This document shows, one piece after another, positions 35,934 to 44,821 of a DNA stretch of 64,000 nucleotides. The stretch spans positions 3,654,001 through 3,718,000 of the forward strand of contig CP097899.1 in assembly GCA_023639215.1 (NCBI GenBank). Direction: 5' to 3'. Within the stretch, counting starts at the first letter, position 1. Every line of letters starts with the position of its first letter. The DNA is from Candidatus Pristimantibacillus lignocellulolyticus. GTDB lineage: Bacteria; Bacillota; Bacilli; Paenibacillales; Paenibacillaceae. Made by a program: the position numbers and the translations under genes. Under the pieces are notes generated by a model. That model had not been told where the DNA came from. It ran no database searches and saw nothing but the letters and a program-made list of their open reading frames with translations.

Positions 35934-36176
35934 ATGTCTAATAACGCCGCAATTGTTGAAATTTCTCAAACAGCAGGCAAATTCACTTCTTCAATCGTAT
36001 TACAAGCAGAAAGTAAATACATCGATGTTAAAAGTATTCTAGGTCTATTTACAACTTTAGTTGGCGGTCACGCTTATGAACTACATGTTCATGGTCCTGA
36101 TGCTTCTGAAGCAAAAGCTGCTATGGCAGATGTTTTTGCAAAACACAACTTGAATGTAACGATTATAACTGAGTAA
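35934..36176 (+). CDS. HPr-like protein lacking the active-site histidine loop
   Basis: 80 residues from the ATG at 35934 behind GGAGGGATCTCCC. From residue 15 the sequence follows HPr/Crh: AGKFTSSIVLQAESKYIDVKSILG corresponds to Crh's ANRFTS...VNAKSIMG, and S34 sits at the regulatory Ser46 position; 'G.HAYELHVHGPDASEAKAAMADVF' matches the C-terminal half. The 'T-G-x-H-A-R-P-A' loop and most of helix 1 are missing, so it cannot be a normal PTS phosphocarrier. It might be a Crh-like signalling protein or a structural relative. Single gene with its own terminator. Confidence 0.7.
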   Translation: MSNNAAIVEISQTAGKFTSSIVLQAESKYIDVKSILGLFTTLVGGHAYELHVHGPDASEAKAAMADVFAKHNLNVTIITE

Positions 36177-36184
36177 TAATAAGG

Positions 36185-36220
36185 AAAAGCACTTCTTCCC
36201 ACGAAGAAGTGCTTTTTTAC
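36185..36220 (+). terminator. Terminator of the HPr-like gene
   Basis: AAAAGCACTTCTTC stem (14 bp), CCAC loop, T-run. Confidence 0.9.
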
Positions 36221-36312
36221 ATATAAAATGACTTTATCCTTGTACTATAATTGATTTTCGACTAATATAAAGAGAGTAGAAGTTGTTCGAGAAGCAGTGA
36301 AGGAGGGATTCG

Positions 36313-36609
36313 ATGTCTGCACTAGAGAATACTGAATTTTTAAATGAACGAGCACTACGTCTTCTGCAAGAAGATGCAGCTAAAATAGAGAAGCTAATAG
36401 AAGTTCAGATGGCGAATCTTACAACCCGTCAATGTCCCCTATATGAAGAAGTGCTTGACACCCAAATGTATGGGTTCTCACGTGAAGTTGACTTTGCAGT
36501 TCGTATTGGGCTAGTTAATAATAAAGATGGTAAAGATATTTTAAGTCGTCTTGAACGTAATCTGGCGGTATTATATGAGGCACTAGATCAGAAGGGACAA
36601 TCTCTATAG
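36313..36609 (+). CDS. ylaN: YlaN family protein (UPF0358)
   Basis: 98 residues. 'ALRLLQEDAAKIEKLIEVQMANLTTRQCPLYEEVLDTQMYGFSREVDFAVRIGL' and 'LLDSLEREL..LYEA' type end are the YlaN pattern. YlaN is important for growth under low iron in B. subtilis and Staphylococcus and has been linked to Fur. GAAGGAGGG precedes the ATG. In B. subtilis ylaN neighbours ftsW, as it does here (with one gene between). Confidence 0.9.
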   Translation: MSALENTEFLNERALRLLQEDAAKIEKLIEVQMANLTTRQCPLYEEVLDTQMYGFSREVDFAVRIGLVNNKDGKDILSRLERNLAVLYEALDQKGQSL

Positions 36610-36624
36610 AGATTGTCTTTTTTA
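36596..36624 (+). terminator. Terminator overlapping the ylaN stop
   Basis: GACAATCTC / GAGATTGTC with a TATA loop containing part of the stop codon, then a T-run. Confidence 0.8.
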
Positions 36625-36780
36625 TTGTATTAAAACTGTAAGATTATCTATAAAAATTAATAAGTTTTTGTGAAACTATTTGAAATTACCAATTTAATCC
36701 TGTTTTCAATTGAATAACCTTGATAAAGGTAACTATATCCTTTACAATGTACATATATGGCATATTGAGGAGTGAATGAC

Positions 36781-37161
36781 ATGACCGAAGAACTTCAAAC
36801 TGGTGTAATTCGTATTTCTGATGATGTAGTAGCTACAATAGCGGGACTTGCGGCGCTCGAGACTCCTGGAATCGCAGCGATGTCTGGTGGGATCTCTGAA
36901 GGCCTTGCCAAACGTCTTAGTGGTAAGAATGTCCAAAAAGGTGTTAGTGTAGAAGTAGGGCAATTAGAAGCGGCCATTGATTTACGTATTATCGTTCATT
37001 ATGGTATTCCTATTCAAGAGGTAAGTCGTCAACTGCAATTGAACGTTCGAGAAGCGGTTTCTAATATGACAGGACTTCAAGTTGTTGAAGTGAATGTAAA
37101 AGTTGAAGGTGTAGCCTTCAAAGAAGAAGAACCTGAAGAAGTAGTTATGCGTTTGAAATAA
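36781..37161 (+). CDS. Asp23/Gls24 family envelope stress protein
   Basis: 126 residues from the ATG at 36781 (TTGAGGAG upstream). 'TGVIRISDDVVATIAGLAALETPGIAAMSGG', a variable loop, 'VSVEVGQLEAAIDLRIIVHYGIPIQEVSRQLQLNVREAVSNMTGLQVVEVNVKVEGV' and an acidic tail match Asp23/YloU. Such proteins are soluble, often membrane-associated through a partner, and linked to cell-wall stress. Convergent with ftsW through a shared terminator. Confidence 0.88.
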   Translation: MTEELQTGVIRISDDVVATIAGLAALETPGIAAMSGGISEGLAKRLSGKNVQKGVSVEVGQLEAAIDLRIIVHYGIPIQEVSRQLQLNVREAVSNMTGLQVVEVNVKVEGVAFKEEEPEEVVMRLK

Positions 37162-37170
37162 TAGATAATA

Positions 37171-37217
37171 AAAACGACTGCCTGTCCTTTAGTCAAAGGA
37201 CGGAGCAGTCGTTTTTT
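37171..37217. terminator. Bidirectional terminator, Asp23 gene and ftsW
   Basis: AAAACGACTGC ... GCAGTCGTTTT with inner GTCCTTT/AAAGGAC pairing; A and T runs on both ends. It overlaps the last codons of ftsW. Confidence 0.88.
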
Positions 37218-38391
37218 TCGTGGTTGTAGAAGTAATCGTTGTTTTTTGGAGTACGCGGTAATATTCTCGCGATATACTAAGTAACACGCCCATACACATC
37301 ATAGTAACGATTAAAGAAGAACCACCATTACTAATAAATGGTAATGTAACCCCCGTAAGTGGAATAGCACCTGTAACCCCACCGATATTAATAAATGCTT
37401 GGAAGGCAAGTAATCCTACGATCCCAACACCCGTAACCATTCCGAATGTATCAGGGCAGCGAACGGCAACGATTAGCCCTCTCCAAATGAATACGAGGTA
37501 GAAAATAATAAATAATGCAGCACCGATAAAACCTAGTTCTTCGGCAATAATTGCAAAGATGAAATCACTATAAGCATATTGCAAATAGTGGAGCTTTTGC
37601 ACACTTTCACCGAATCCAGCACCTGTAATCCCGCCATGGCCTAATGCTTGAAGAGAAGAAACAAGCTGAAAGGAGTCACCTTGGGCATAAGCAAGTGGAT
37701 CTTTGTAAGAAGTGAAACGAGCAATACGATATCGCCAACTATCAGGGTTAATAAGATAGGATATCGCAACCATTGGCGTAAGTACTGCAACTCCAATGAC
37801 AGATGTGAAGAATATTTGTTTCAGATTTGCGCCACCTGCCCAAATCATCATCGCAGCAAAGCTCACTATAATGATACATGCACCTAAGTCAGGTTGCATC
37901 ATGATAAGTGCGCAAACAAAGGCAACAATGATAAGTACGGGCACTAATCCACGCTTGAAATCTCGGAATTTTTCGCCCTTCTTCGAAATAAGCGCACCAA
38001 GATATAGAATAAGTGCAAGTTTTGCGAATTCTGTTGGCTGTATTCCCAGGCCACCAAAACCGAACCAACTTCGTGCACCATTAATTTCTTCACTTACGAA
38101 TGGAACAATAGCAAGCATGATGATTACGGGGATGAATAGCAACATCTGTAACTTCCCTAATTTACGAAATGGAATATTCATCAGGAAAAACATAGAGAAT
38201 AGACCAACGCAAGCAAAAGCGAACTGGCGTTTAGTGAAATATAGTGGATCGTTGTCATATCTAGGAGATACAACAGCAATACCTGAGCTCGCGCTAAACA
38301 CCATAACTAGTCCAAAACCAACTAGAATTAAGGTCATAATAAGAAGTAGAAAATCTGGTCTACCCTTGCTGTTTTTTTGCGGAGCTTTCAT
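37189..38391 (-). CDS. ftsW: SEDS-family peptidoglycan polymerase FtsW
   Basis: 400 residues with about ten membrane helices. Septal peptidoglycan glycosyltransferase working with a class B PBP. SEDS marks: LVMVFSASS, GARSWFGFGGLGIQPTEFAKLALILYLG, MMQPDLGACIIIV, SLQALGHGGITGAGFGESVQKLHYLQYAYSDFIFAIIAEELG and the GVTLPFISNGGSSL end. SpoVE and RodA are paralogue alternatives; the ylaN neighbour favours FtsW. It starts 15 bases after the yugN stop, so the two genes form an operon behind the shared leader. Confidence 0.88.
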   Translation of the reverse strand: MKAPQKNSKGRPDFLLLIMTLILVGFGLVMVFSASSGIAVVSPRYDNDPLYFTKRQFAFACVGLFSMFFLMNIPFRKLGKLQMLLFIPVIIMLAIVPFVSEEINGARSWFGFGGLGIQPTEFAKLALILYLGALISKKGEKFRDFKRGLVPVLIIVAFVCALIMMQPDLGACIIIVSFAAMMIWAGGANLKQIFFTSVIGVAVLTPMVAISYLINPDSWRYRIARFTSYKDPLAYAQGDSFQLVSSLQALGHGGITGAGFGESVQKLHYLQYAYSDFIFAIIAEELGFIGAALFIIFYLVFIWRGLIVAVRCPDTFGMVTGVGIVGLLAFQAFINIGGVTGAIPLTGVTLPFISNGGSSLIVTMMCMGVLLSISREYYRVLQKTTITSTTTKKTTAPSFD

Positions 38392-38406
38392 ATAAGTACC
38401 TCACTA

Positions 38407-38751
38407 TTAGCTTAATGATGCTTTCAATTGGCTAAGTCCTTTATCAGCAATAGTAAGCACATTTTTCGGAATAGGAGACTCATAATCAAGACCATGCGGG
38501 AAAGTAGCTCGTCCGATATATACATCTTCAATGTTAAGCACAGCATGAGGATTTTCTAGCTTTCCTTCAATGGCACGAGTACTTACACGTACATAATAAT
38601 CCGCATCAGTTTCTTTATCAGAAATTTTCAAATCGTATGTAGCGCGATAGTATTCCCACTGCCAACGCACAAATCCAGCTTTTTCAGCAGCTTCATCTAA
38701 ATACCCTAATTCGCTAGTTAGTCCATTAAGACCGGAGTTCTCGATAATCAT
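38407..38751 (-). CDS. YugN-like family protein
   Basis: 114 residues from the ATG at 38751, behind GGGAGG. 'MIIENSGLNGL...LGYLDEAAEKAGFVRWQWEYYRATYDLKI' and 'YYVRVSTRAIEGKLE.PHAVLNIEDVYIGRATFPHGLDYESPIP' are the YugN pattern. Function unknown. Upstream partner of ftsW. Confidence 0.85.
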   Translation of the reverse strand: MIIENSGLNGLTSELGYLDEAAEKAGFVRWQWEYYRATYDLKISDKETDADYYVRVSTRAIEGKLENPHAVLNIEDVYIGRATFPHGLDYESPIPKNVLTIADKGLSQLKASLS

Positions 38752-38758
38752 ATTATTT

Positions 38759-38824
38759 CCTCCCAAAACTTTTCATAATATTTCGATGTTACTTCTCAAG
38801 AAAGAAAAGTAGCAAAGTTACACA
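38759..38824 (-). promoter_or_regulatory. Shared leader element, copy E
   Basis: Minus strand. ACTTTTCTT (38802-38810), 25-nt loop with CATCGA, ATGAAAAGT (38768-38776), then TTTGGGAGG. One mismatch in the stem; arm spacing 34 nt. The remaining spacer to 39125 holds no gene I can see. Confidence 0.55.
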
Positions 38825-39125
38825 GTGAAGATCATGCTTAGCTTTTAGAAAAACTTTTGTCATTAAATTAGAGTAATAAAATATAACAATTCATCATAAA
38901 GAACTGTTGTTATCTTTCATAATGATAGTATGTTTCCAGTTCTAGTGCAAGTATTACTCATAGACAAAAAGCAACAGATGTTGACTACTACTCGATATCA
39001 AACTTATTATATTGAGTTTTACTGCTCGTTACTTGGTTAAACGGTTACCCAAAAGCTTATTTTCTGTTACACTATATGATGAGATATTTTTAAAGTAAAA
39101 GGTAGTAAAATCAGGAGGTAACACC

Positions 39126-40304
39126 ATGAACATTATTGCACATTTGGAGCCACATATTGAACATATATATGAGAAAGCAGTGCACTGGCGTCGTTATCTT
39201 CATGAAAATCCAGAGTTATCTTTTCAAGAAACGAAAACTTCTGCATGGATTCAAAAGAAATTAGAAGACATGGGTTGTCAGGTGCAGAGATGTACGCAAA
39301 GCAATGGACTAATTGTATCTATTGTTGGGGATCTCAAAGGCCCTACAATAGCTCTACGTGCTGATATGGACGGTTTACCGATACAAGATGAGAAAACAGT
39401 TGCTTATGCTTCGAAAGTGCCTAATGTGATGCATGCATGTGGTCATGATGGTCATACAGCTACTTTATTAGCAATTGCTGATTTTTATATGCAGCATATC
39501 GATGAGCTGAAGGGCGAGAGAAGATTGTTATTCCAACCAGCTGAAGAGGTTGCTCCAGGCGGTGCAGCACCGATGATAGCTGAGGGTGCTCTGCAAGGAG
39601 TGGATGTCGTATACGGAGTGCATCTGTGGACTCCACTACCTTATGGTAAAGTATCGACTCGAGCAGGTAACTTTATGAGCGCCGTTGACGATTTCTACAT
39701 CGATATTCAAGGTCTTGGAGGTCATGGCGGCATGCCGCATGATACTGTAGACACGATTGTCGTAGGAACTCAATTCGTTCAATCATTGCAAACGATAGTT
39801 AGCCGTAATATTAATCCGATGAATCCTGCTGTTGTGACGGTTGGTTCGTTCCAAGCGGGGCATGCCAGTAATATTATTGCTGATCGCTGTGGAATAAAAG
39901 GAACAATTCGTACTTTTGATGAGCCAACAAGAACATTAATTCATAACAAATTAGAAAATATTTTAACGACGACATGTGAAATGTATGGGGCAACTTATTG
40001 TTATAATTTGAAAAAAGGGTATCCCTCAGTAATTAATGATGAAAATGAGGCTAATCGAGTGTTATCTGTGGCAAGAGATGTTATCGGCATAGATAATGTT
40101 ATCGTTGCAGAGCCAATTATGATTGCAGAGGATTTCTCTTATTATTTGAAAGAAGTACCTGGGTGCTTTATGTTCGTAGGGGCAGGTAATGAAGATTGCC
40201 AAGCTACTTACGCTCATCATCATGCGAAGTTTGATATTGATGAGCGTTCGATGAAAAATGCGATAAGAATGCTAGTTCATGTCGCTGAGCAATATGCGCA
40301 TTAA
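39126..40304 (+). CDS. M20 family amidohydrolase / N-acyl-amino acid hydrolase
   Basis: 392 residues, the YxeP/AmhX/hippurate hydrolase size. Dinuclear metal hydrolase of N-acyl amino acids or related amides. 'ALRADMDGLPIQDE', MHACGHDGHTATLL (metal Cys/His), 'LFQPAEEVAPGGA' (catalytic Glu pair), 'GVHLW', and the final metal-site histidine in YAHHHAKFD. Dimerisation domain in the middle (GGHGGMPHDTVD). Substrate not readable. TCAGGAGG precedes the ATG. Convergent with the nuclease-like gene. Confidence 0.88.
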   Translation: MNIIAHLEPHIEHIYEKAVHWRRYLHENPELSFQETKTSAWIQKKLEDMGCQVQRCTQSNGLIVSIVGDLKGPTIALRADMDGLPIQDEKTVAYASKVPNVMHACGHDGHTATLLAIADFYMQHIDELKGERRLLFQPAEEVAPGGAAPMIAEGALQGVDVVYGVHLWTPLPYGKVSTRAGNFMSAVDDFYIDIQGLGGHGGMPHDTVDTIVVGTQFVQSLQTIVSRNINPMNPAVVTVGSFQAGHASNIIADRCGIKGTIRTFDEPTRTLIHNKLENILTTTCEMYGATYCYNLKKGYPSVINDENEANRVLSVARDVIGIDNVIVAEPIMIAEDFSYYLKEVPGCFMFVGAGNEDCQATYAHHHAKFDIDERSMKNAIRMLVHVAEQYAH

Positions 40305-40307
40305 AAA

Positions 40308-40360
40308 AGCTGATTGTAGTGGGAAGTTTATTCTTCCCAATCTGCAATCAGCTCGTTTTT
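40308..40360. terminator. Bidirectional terminator between convergent genes
   Basis: AGCTGATTG...CAATCAGCT with inner GGGAA/TTCCC pairing and runs of A and T on the two sides. Confidence 0.85.
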
Positions 40361-41158
40361 TGTGTTATACAACTCTGCACTTTCTTTTTGGGTAACATCC
40401 CACACATTTTCACTACCCCAATAATACGAATAGAGATCTTTTGATTCTTTTTTTTCAGTGGCATAGATCGTGATTTTTTTACCCGGCTCTAATATAAATT
40501 CTTCAAAAATGTAAGTTTGATTACCTGTAACACTTAAAAGTTTCCAATGGCTTAAATCAATTTCAGTTGATGTATGATTAGATATGATTGCTTCTTGTTC
40601 ACGCTTATTAATTGATAGTGAGATACCTGTGTAACGTGTTTCTTTAAGCGTAACATCTTCATTACTCGTTTCTTCTGTGTTAATCCAAACCCCAGTATGA
40701 TTACCTTTAGCTTGCTGTTCAATCTGTTTATAGACGTTTTCCATCTTAATGTTTGGTTCTACAATTAGTAATTTAGCATAACCGAGTTCTAATAATTTTT
40801 CATTCAAAATTGTTCCATTTTGTAATTGAACAATAGCTTGTAACTGACCATTTTCCTTCCGCATTTCTTTATCAAAGCTTAACATTACTTGCTGCGAAGC
40901 GAGAAGTTGATCGGAAATATATTGATGAATTTCCATTCCGAATACTTCATCGTTAATGTCGGTAACATCAAGAGAAAGAAATGTTACTTGCTCAATATGA
41001 TCGCCTAATACAATTTCAAAAGAGTCATTGTTTAAAATTTTGCCGATTGGAAACCAGGTATTCTCTTTTATTACATTTGAAGTCGTAGCCGGGAGTGCGG
41101 AGCATGCTACCAAAAGCATAAAAACTAGGCAAAGCCCAACGTATTTCAAATTTTTCAT
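40328..41158 (-). CDS. Lipoprotein with degenerate SNase-like domain and lamin-tail domain
   Basis: 276 residues from the ATG at 41158 (GGAGG upstream). Lipobox LLVACS (Cys about 19). Residues about 35-150 follow the thermonuclease fold (V.FLSLDV..., DKEMRKENGQLQAIVQLQNG, NEKLLELGYAKLL, 'A...H.G.W'), but the catalytic Arg, Glu and Arg are not kept: 'R..G.D.PE' reads TFLSLDVTD, and GR(L/Y) reads GQL. Residues about 175-276 read as a lamin-tail domain (SNHTSTEIDLSHWKLLS...Y.FEEFILEPGKKITIY...W....AELYNTKNELI). Probably binding rather than cleaving nucleic acid or another ligand. Confidence 0.75.
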   Translation of the reverse strand: MKNLKYVGLCLVFMLLVACSALPATTSNVIKENTWFPIGKILNNDSFEIVLGDHIEQVTFLSLDVTDINDEVFGMEIHQYISDQLLASQQVMLSFDKEMRKENGQLQAIVQLQNGTILNEKLLELGYAKLLIVEPNIKMENVYKQIEQQAKGNHTGVWINTEETSNEDVTLKETRYTGISLSINKREQEAIISNHTSTEIDLSHWKLLSVTGNQTYIFEEFILEPGKKITIYATEKKESKDLYSYYWGSENVWDVTQKESAELYNTKNELIADWEE

Positions 41159-41337
41159 ATAAAGAATATCCTCCAAAATGTAGAAACTCGTAAATAATTA
41201 AACGATTATTTTATCTATTATACCATAATTAACAGTAAAAAATATATGTTTCCAGCAAATGACCAAGGAACATAGCATAAAAAATGCAACAATCTTTCAT
41301 ACTGTAACTATAAAGCTAGTTACAAGGAGGAATTTTT

Positions 41338-43008
41338 TTGCTTGCAAAAGAGGCAATAATTGTGCAAAGCGATCTTTCAATCTTACTGGATAGTCGTTCA
41401 ATATATGCAGTTGAAGTTCAGAAACAAATACAGCCTTTTGCAGAGCTTATTAAAGTAATGGGGCAGTATGAAGTATATGAAGTGACAGCCATTACGTTAT
41501 GGAACGCACTAACACTAGGAATGAAGAGTGAACGTATTCTTGATATTCTTCACATGTATGTAAAAGGAACAGTGCCTATACTGGCCGAGCAGAAGCTTCA
41601 ACTATGGCTGAATCGATTTGGTAGATTACAACTTCAATATATCGATCAACAGTTGGTACTGCGAGGTGACGCAGAGATTATGTGCGAGCTTGCTCAACAT
41701 AATCTTATTATAGATTGGATTGTGTCAAAAGTAAGTGATACAGATTGGTTGTTAAAGCGCGATAGTAGGGGATTTGTTAAGCAAGAACTGGCTCGCTCAG
41801 GTTATGCAGTGACAGATTTAGTTGGGTATCACGAAGGGGAAACTGTATCGCTTCAGTTGCGAGAGAAAACATCTAAAGGACAAACCTTCCAATTGCGAGA
41901 TTATCAACGTAAAGCGATTGCTGCCTTTCATCGTGACAAATTAGGTGGGAGTGGAGTAATCGTATTACCTTGCGGCACAGGGAAGACGATAACAGGCATT
42001 GGTATTATAGCTAGTTTGCAAGCTGCGACACTCATCGTCACGTCTAGTATAACTTCAGCTAATCAATGGCGACAAGAATTAATTGAAAAGACAGATATTG
42101 ATGCTACGAGGATTGGAATTTACGGTGGCAAGCAACGAGAAGTGTTAGAAATAACGATAGCGACTTACACGATACTTACCCATCGGCAACCTTCTTCTGA
42201 TCAATACTTACATATGAAATTATTTTCCGAGCGTGACTGGGGACTCATTATTTATGATGAGGTTCAATTATTACCTGCTCCTATTTTCCGTATGACGGCG
42301 ACGATTCAAGCGACGAGAAGACTTGGTCTAACCGCCACACTAATACGAGAGGATGGTTGTGCTCATGATGTGTTTTCTTTAGTAGGCCCGAAACTTTTTG
42401 ATATGCAATGGAAGAAAGCAGAAGAACAGTCCTATATCGCGAAAGTGTATTGTACTGAAATTAGAGTGTCATTAGCGACAGAACAACGTGAAACATACCG
42501 TCATGCACCACCTCGAACTCGTCTGAGAATAGCAGCTGTCAATCCCAACAAACTCACAATTGTTAAGGAACTACTACAACAGCATCGTGACAAACCTACA
42601 TTAATTATTGGCCAATATATAACACAACTTGAAGAGATTGCGCAGGAACTTAGCGTTCCAATGCTTAGTGGAACTACAAAGCAAGTTGACCGAGAAGCAT
42701 TTTATGCGAAATTCCGTAGTGGGGAATGTCCTATTTTAATCGTATCTAGAATTGCAAATCTAGCTGTAGATTTACCTGATGCGTGTGTTGCTATACAAGT
42801 TTCAGGAAGCTTTGGCTCAAGGCAAGAAGAAGCTCAGCGAATCGGACGACTGCTACGACCTAAGAAAACATTGAATGAAGCATGGTTCTATACATTAGTA
42901 ACAGAAGAGACGAAAGAGACAGAGTTTGCTTTAAAGAGAGGAATGTTCATGCTTGAACAAGGTTATCAGTATCAATGTATATCACAGCATGAGGTGTTAA
43001 GTGAATGA
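41338..43008 (+). CDS. XPB/Ssl2-like SF2 helicase
   Basis: 556 residues, TTG start behind ACAAGGAGGAA. DNA-dependent ATPase and translocase of the XPB group. N-terminal region (about 1-170) unassigned, then the motor: Q-motif-like QLRDYQRKAI, Walker A LPCGTGKT (K216), Walker B DEVQLLPA where XPB has DEVH, motif III GLTATLIREDG that includes the RED motif, and motif VI 'SRQEEAQRIGRLLRPK'. The gene overlaps the next by four bases (ATGA), so the products probably act together. Related pairs are known from mycobacteria. A DNA repair or transcription role is inferred. Confidence 0.85.
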   Translation: MLAKEAIIVQSDLSILLDSRSIYAVEVQKQIQPFAELIKVMGQYEVYEVTAITLWNALTLGMKSERILDILHMYVKGTVPILAEQKLQLWLNRFGRLQLQYIDQQLVLRGDAEIMCELAQHNLIIDWIVSKVSDTDWLLKRDSRGFVKQELARSGYAVTDLVGYHEGETVSLQLREKTSKGQTFQLRDYQRKAIAAFHRDKLGGSGVIVLPCGTGKTITGIGIIASLQAATLIVTSSITSANQWRQELIEKTDIDATRIGIYGGKQREVLEITIATYTILTHRQPSSDQYLHMKLFSERDWGLIIYDEVQLLPAPIFRMTATIQATRRLGLTATLIREDGCAHDVFSLVGPKLFDMQWKKAEEQSYIAKVYCTEIRVSLATEQRETYRHAPPRTRLRIAAVNPNKLTIVKELLQQHRDKPTLIIGQYITQLEEIAQELSVPMLSGTTKQVDREAFYAKFRSGECPILIVSRIANLAVDLPDACVAIQVSGSFGSRQEEAQRIGRLLRPKKTLNEAWFYTLVTEETKETEFALKRGMFMLEQGYQYQCISQHEVLSE

Positions 43009-44756
43009 ATATGCACACTTGGCGTGGAAAATTAGATCGTGGTGTTCAGCAGAAATTTATGAGCCATCAGTTGCTGAAGCCATTCAGTCAAGAATGGACA
43101 TGGGAGCAAGCAATTGTTGAACCTGAGATCATTCGGTCTTTACGAGCAAAATTCAATGAATATGAAGAATTAGTACTTCAATGGTTGTTACAAAGCAAAG
43201 GGAATGCCATTACAGAGCAAGAAGAACTGATTAATGCCTTGAAAGTGCAATTACATATTTCAGGACAACAAGCGTTATTTTCTTTACTCACCCTAGCTGA
43301 ACTGGGTGTTATCCAGTGTAGAAAACATCCATGGAGAGGTCATATATGGCAAATGACATTTCCAATCTTTCATAATTGGCGACTTATTATGAAGCAAGAA
43401 CGTCAATATTGGCAGCAATCCCGAAATGTGAATTTTGCAAACTATGCTGTTGATCAAGGAAATACAATACCATTAGGAAAAACATTAATGTATCTTTTAA
43501 TTGCTATGAGTAAGTTGGACTTAAAATATACGAAAAAAGGAGAGCTATCAAAGTTAACAAGAGAGAAGTTAATAGCATATAGCGCTTCTATAGATAATGA
43601 GTTTATCCGAGACAAACTTTCAAATCTTAGTAATCCAACATATGGTGCTAATCTACAATTTTTATTGGAATTAGCGTATGCTTTGCAGTTAGTTGAAGAA
43701 ACCGAAGTAGGTTTGAAATTAATTATGGAGCATATTAATGAATGGCTCTTACTACATGAATGGCAACGAGAAGCATTACATATGCAATGGATGTGTGAAT
43801 TCTTTCTTGTTCAACCTTATTTTGAATCTGTCGCAGCAACAATTAGCGAACTTATTGCTTGTGACGCAGGTATATGGTATGAATTCTATACTTCATCAAC
43901 GCAGTTGCAAATGTTTTTGTCTATGTGGAGAGCTTCCGGATGGATAATGAGTCTTTCTGAGGTGAATTCAGAACACTCTAATCGTATGTATGTACAACGA
44001 CAAGTGTTTGCATTGCATAGTCAATCGCAACTTGCGATCCAAGACAATGGTGAAATAATCGTCATGCCAGGAACTTCCTATCGACAGCTGTGGTTTCTTG
44101 AACAGATTGCTGAACGAATGAATGAACAAGAGATTATCATCTATAAATTAACGTTACAACGCTTAATACAAGCAATAGAAAGTGGATATACTTTGGATGA
44201 GATTGAGCAATGGTTAGTGCAAAGCTGCGATCATGATTTACCGCAAATTGTATTTCATTTACTACGAGCAGCTCGAACGACCTATGAGGAATCTAACCAA
44301 CAAGCAAACATTTCAAGTAATACTCTTCATTCTTTACTTGTCATGAAAGTGGAGTTACGGGACGCCATACACTTCTTGCGCCCAATTGAACAATGGGGAA
44401 AGTGGTTAGCAACAACCAATCAAGTATTGGCTGAACCTTTATTAGAACATGAGGAACGATGCGAGTTACTTTATAGGCAGGAATATGGTTCGATTACGAC
44501 TAGTTGGATGACAGAGTGCCGTCAATATCATTATTCTACTAGTAAAAAAATTGTTCAATGTGCTATAGATCAACAACTATCATTGCAAATTAAGAAAGCA
44601 GGAAGATTGTTATATTTCCATCCGAATCGAATGTTCGAAGTTGATGATAGTTGGGTAGTAGAAGGTGTATTTGATCGTCAGCAAAATGATGAACTTCAAT
44701 TGGAACAGCTTAACGACTGGCAAGGTATTAAATTACATATGGCTACAGTTTTATGA
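43005..44756 (+). CDS. Helicase-associated partner of the XPB helicase
   Basis: 583 residues, mostly helical. The stretch around residues 345-425 ('AIQDNGEIIVMPGTSYRQLWFLEQIAERM', 'IIIYKLTLQRLIQAIESGYTLDEIEQWLVQ', 'DLPQIVFHLLRAA') follows the Helicase_C_3 pattern, the domain carried by proteins encoded next to XPB in mycobacteria. N-terminal region has winged-helix-like segments (NALKVQLHISGQQALFSLLTLAELGVIQ). No nuclease motif seen. Its start lies inside the helicase stop, indicating coupled translation. Confidence 0.72.
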   Translation: MNMHTWRGKLDRGVQQKFMSHQLLKPFSQEWTWEQAIVEPEIIRSLRAKFNEYEELVLQWLLQSKGNAITEQEELINALKVQLHISGQQALFSLLTLAELGVIQCRKHPWRGHIWQMTFPIFHNWRLIMKQERQYWQQSRNVNFANYAVDQGNTIPLGKTLMYLLIAMSKLDLKYTKKGELSKLTREKLIAYSASIDNEFIRDKLSNLSNPTYGANLQFLLELAYALQLVEETEVGLKLIMEHINEWLLLHEWQREALHMQWMCEFFLVQPYFESVAATISELIACDAGIWYEFYTSSTQLQMFLSMWRASGWIMSLSEVNSEHSNRMYVQRQVFALHSQSQLAIQDNGEIIVMPGTSYRQLWFLEQIAERMNEQEIIIYKLTLQRLIQAIESGYTLDEIEQWLVQSCDHDLPQIVFHLLRAARTTYEESNQQANISSNTLHSLLVMKVELRDAIHFLRPIEQWGKWLATTNQVLAEPLLEHEERCELLYRQEYGSITTSWMTECRQYHYSTSKKIVQCAIDQQLSLQIKKAGRLLYFHPNRMFEVDDSWVVEGVFDRQQNDELQLEQLNDWQGIKLHMATVL

Positions 44757-44821
44757 TTTCTATTGGCGTACATTGCTGATTATGATAATGTATAGTTATA
44801 GCAATATGAAAAGGTGGTAGG

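Noticed and set aside
37796..38395. 199-codon plus-strand frame opposite ftsW
   Set aside because: Antisense shadow of the membrane protein gene; composition and lack of a ribosome site argue against coding.
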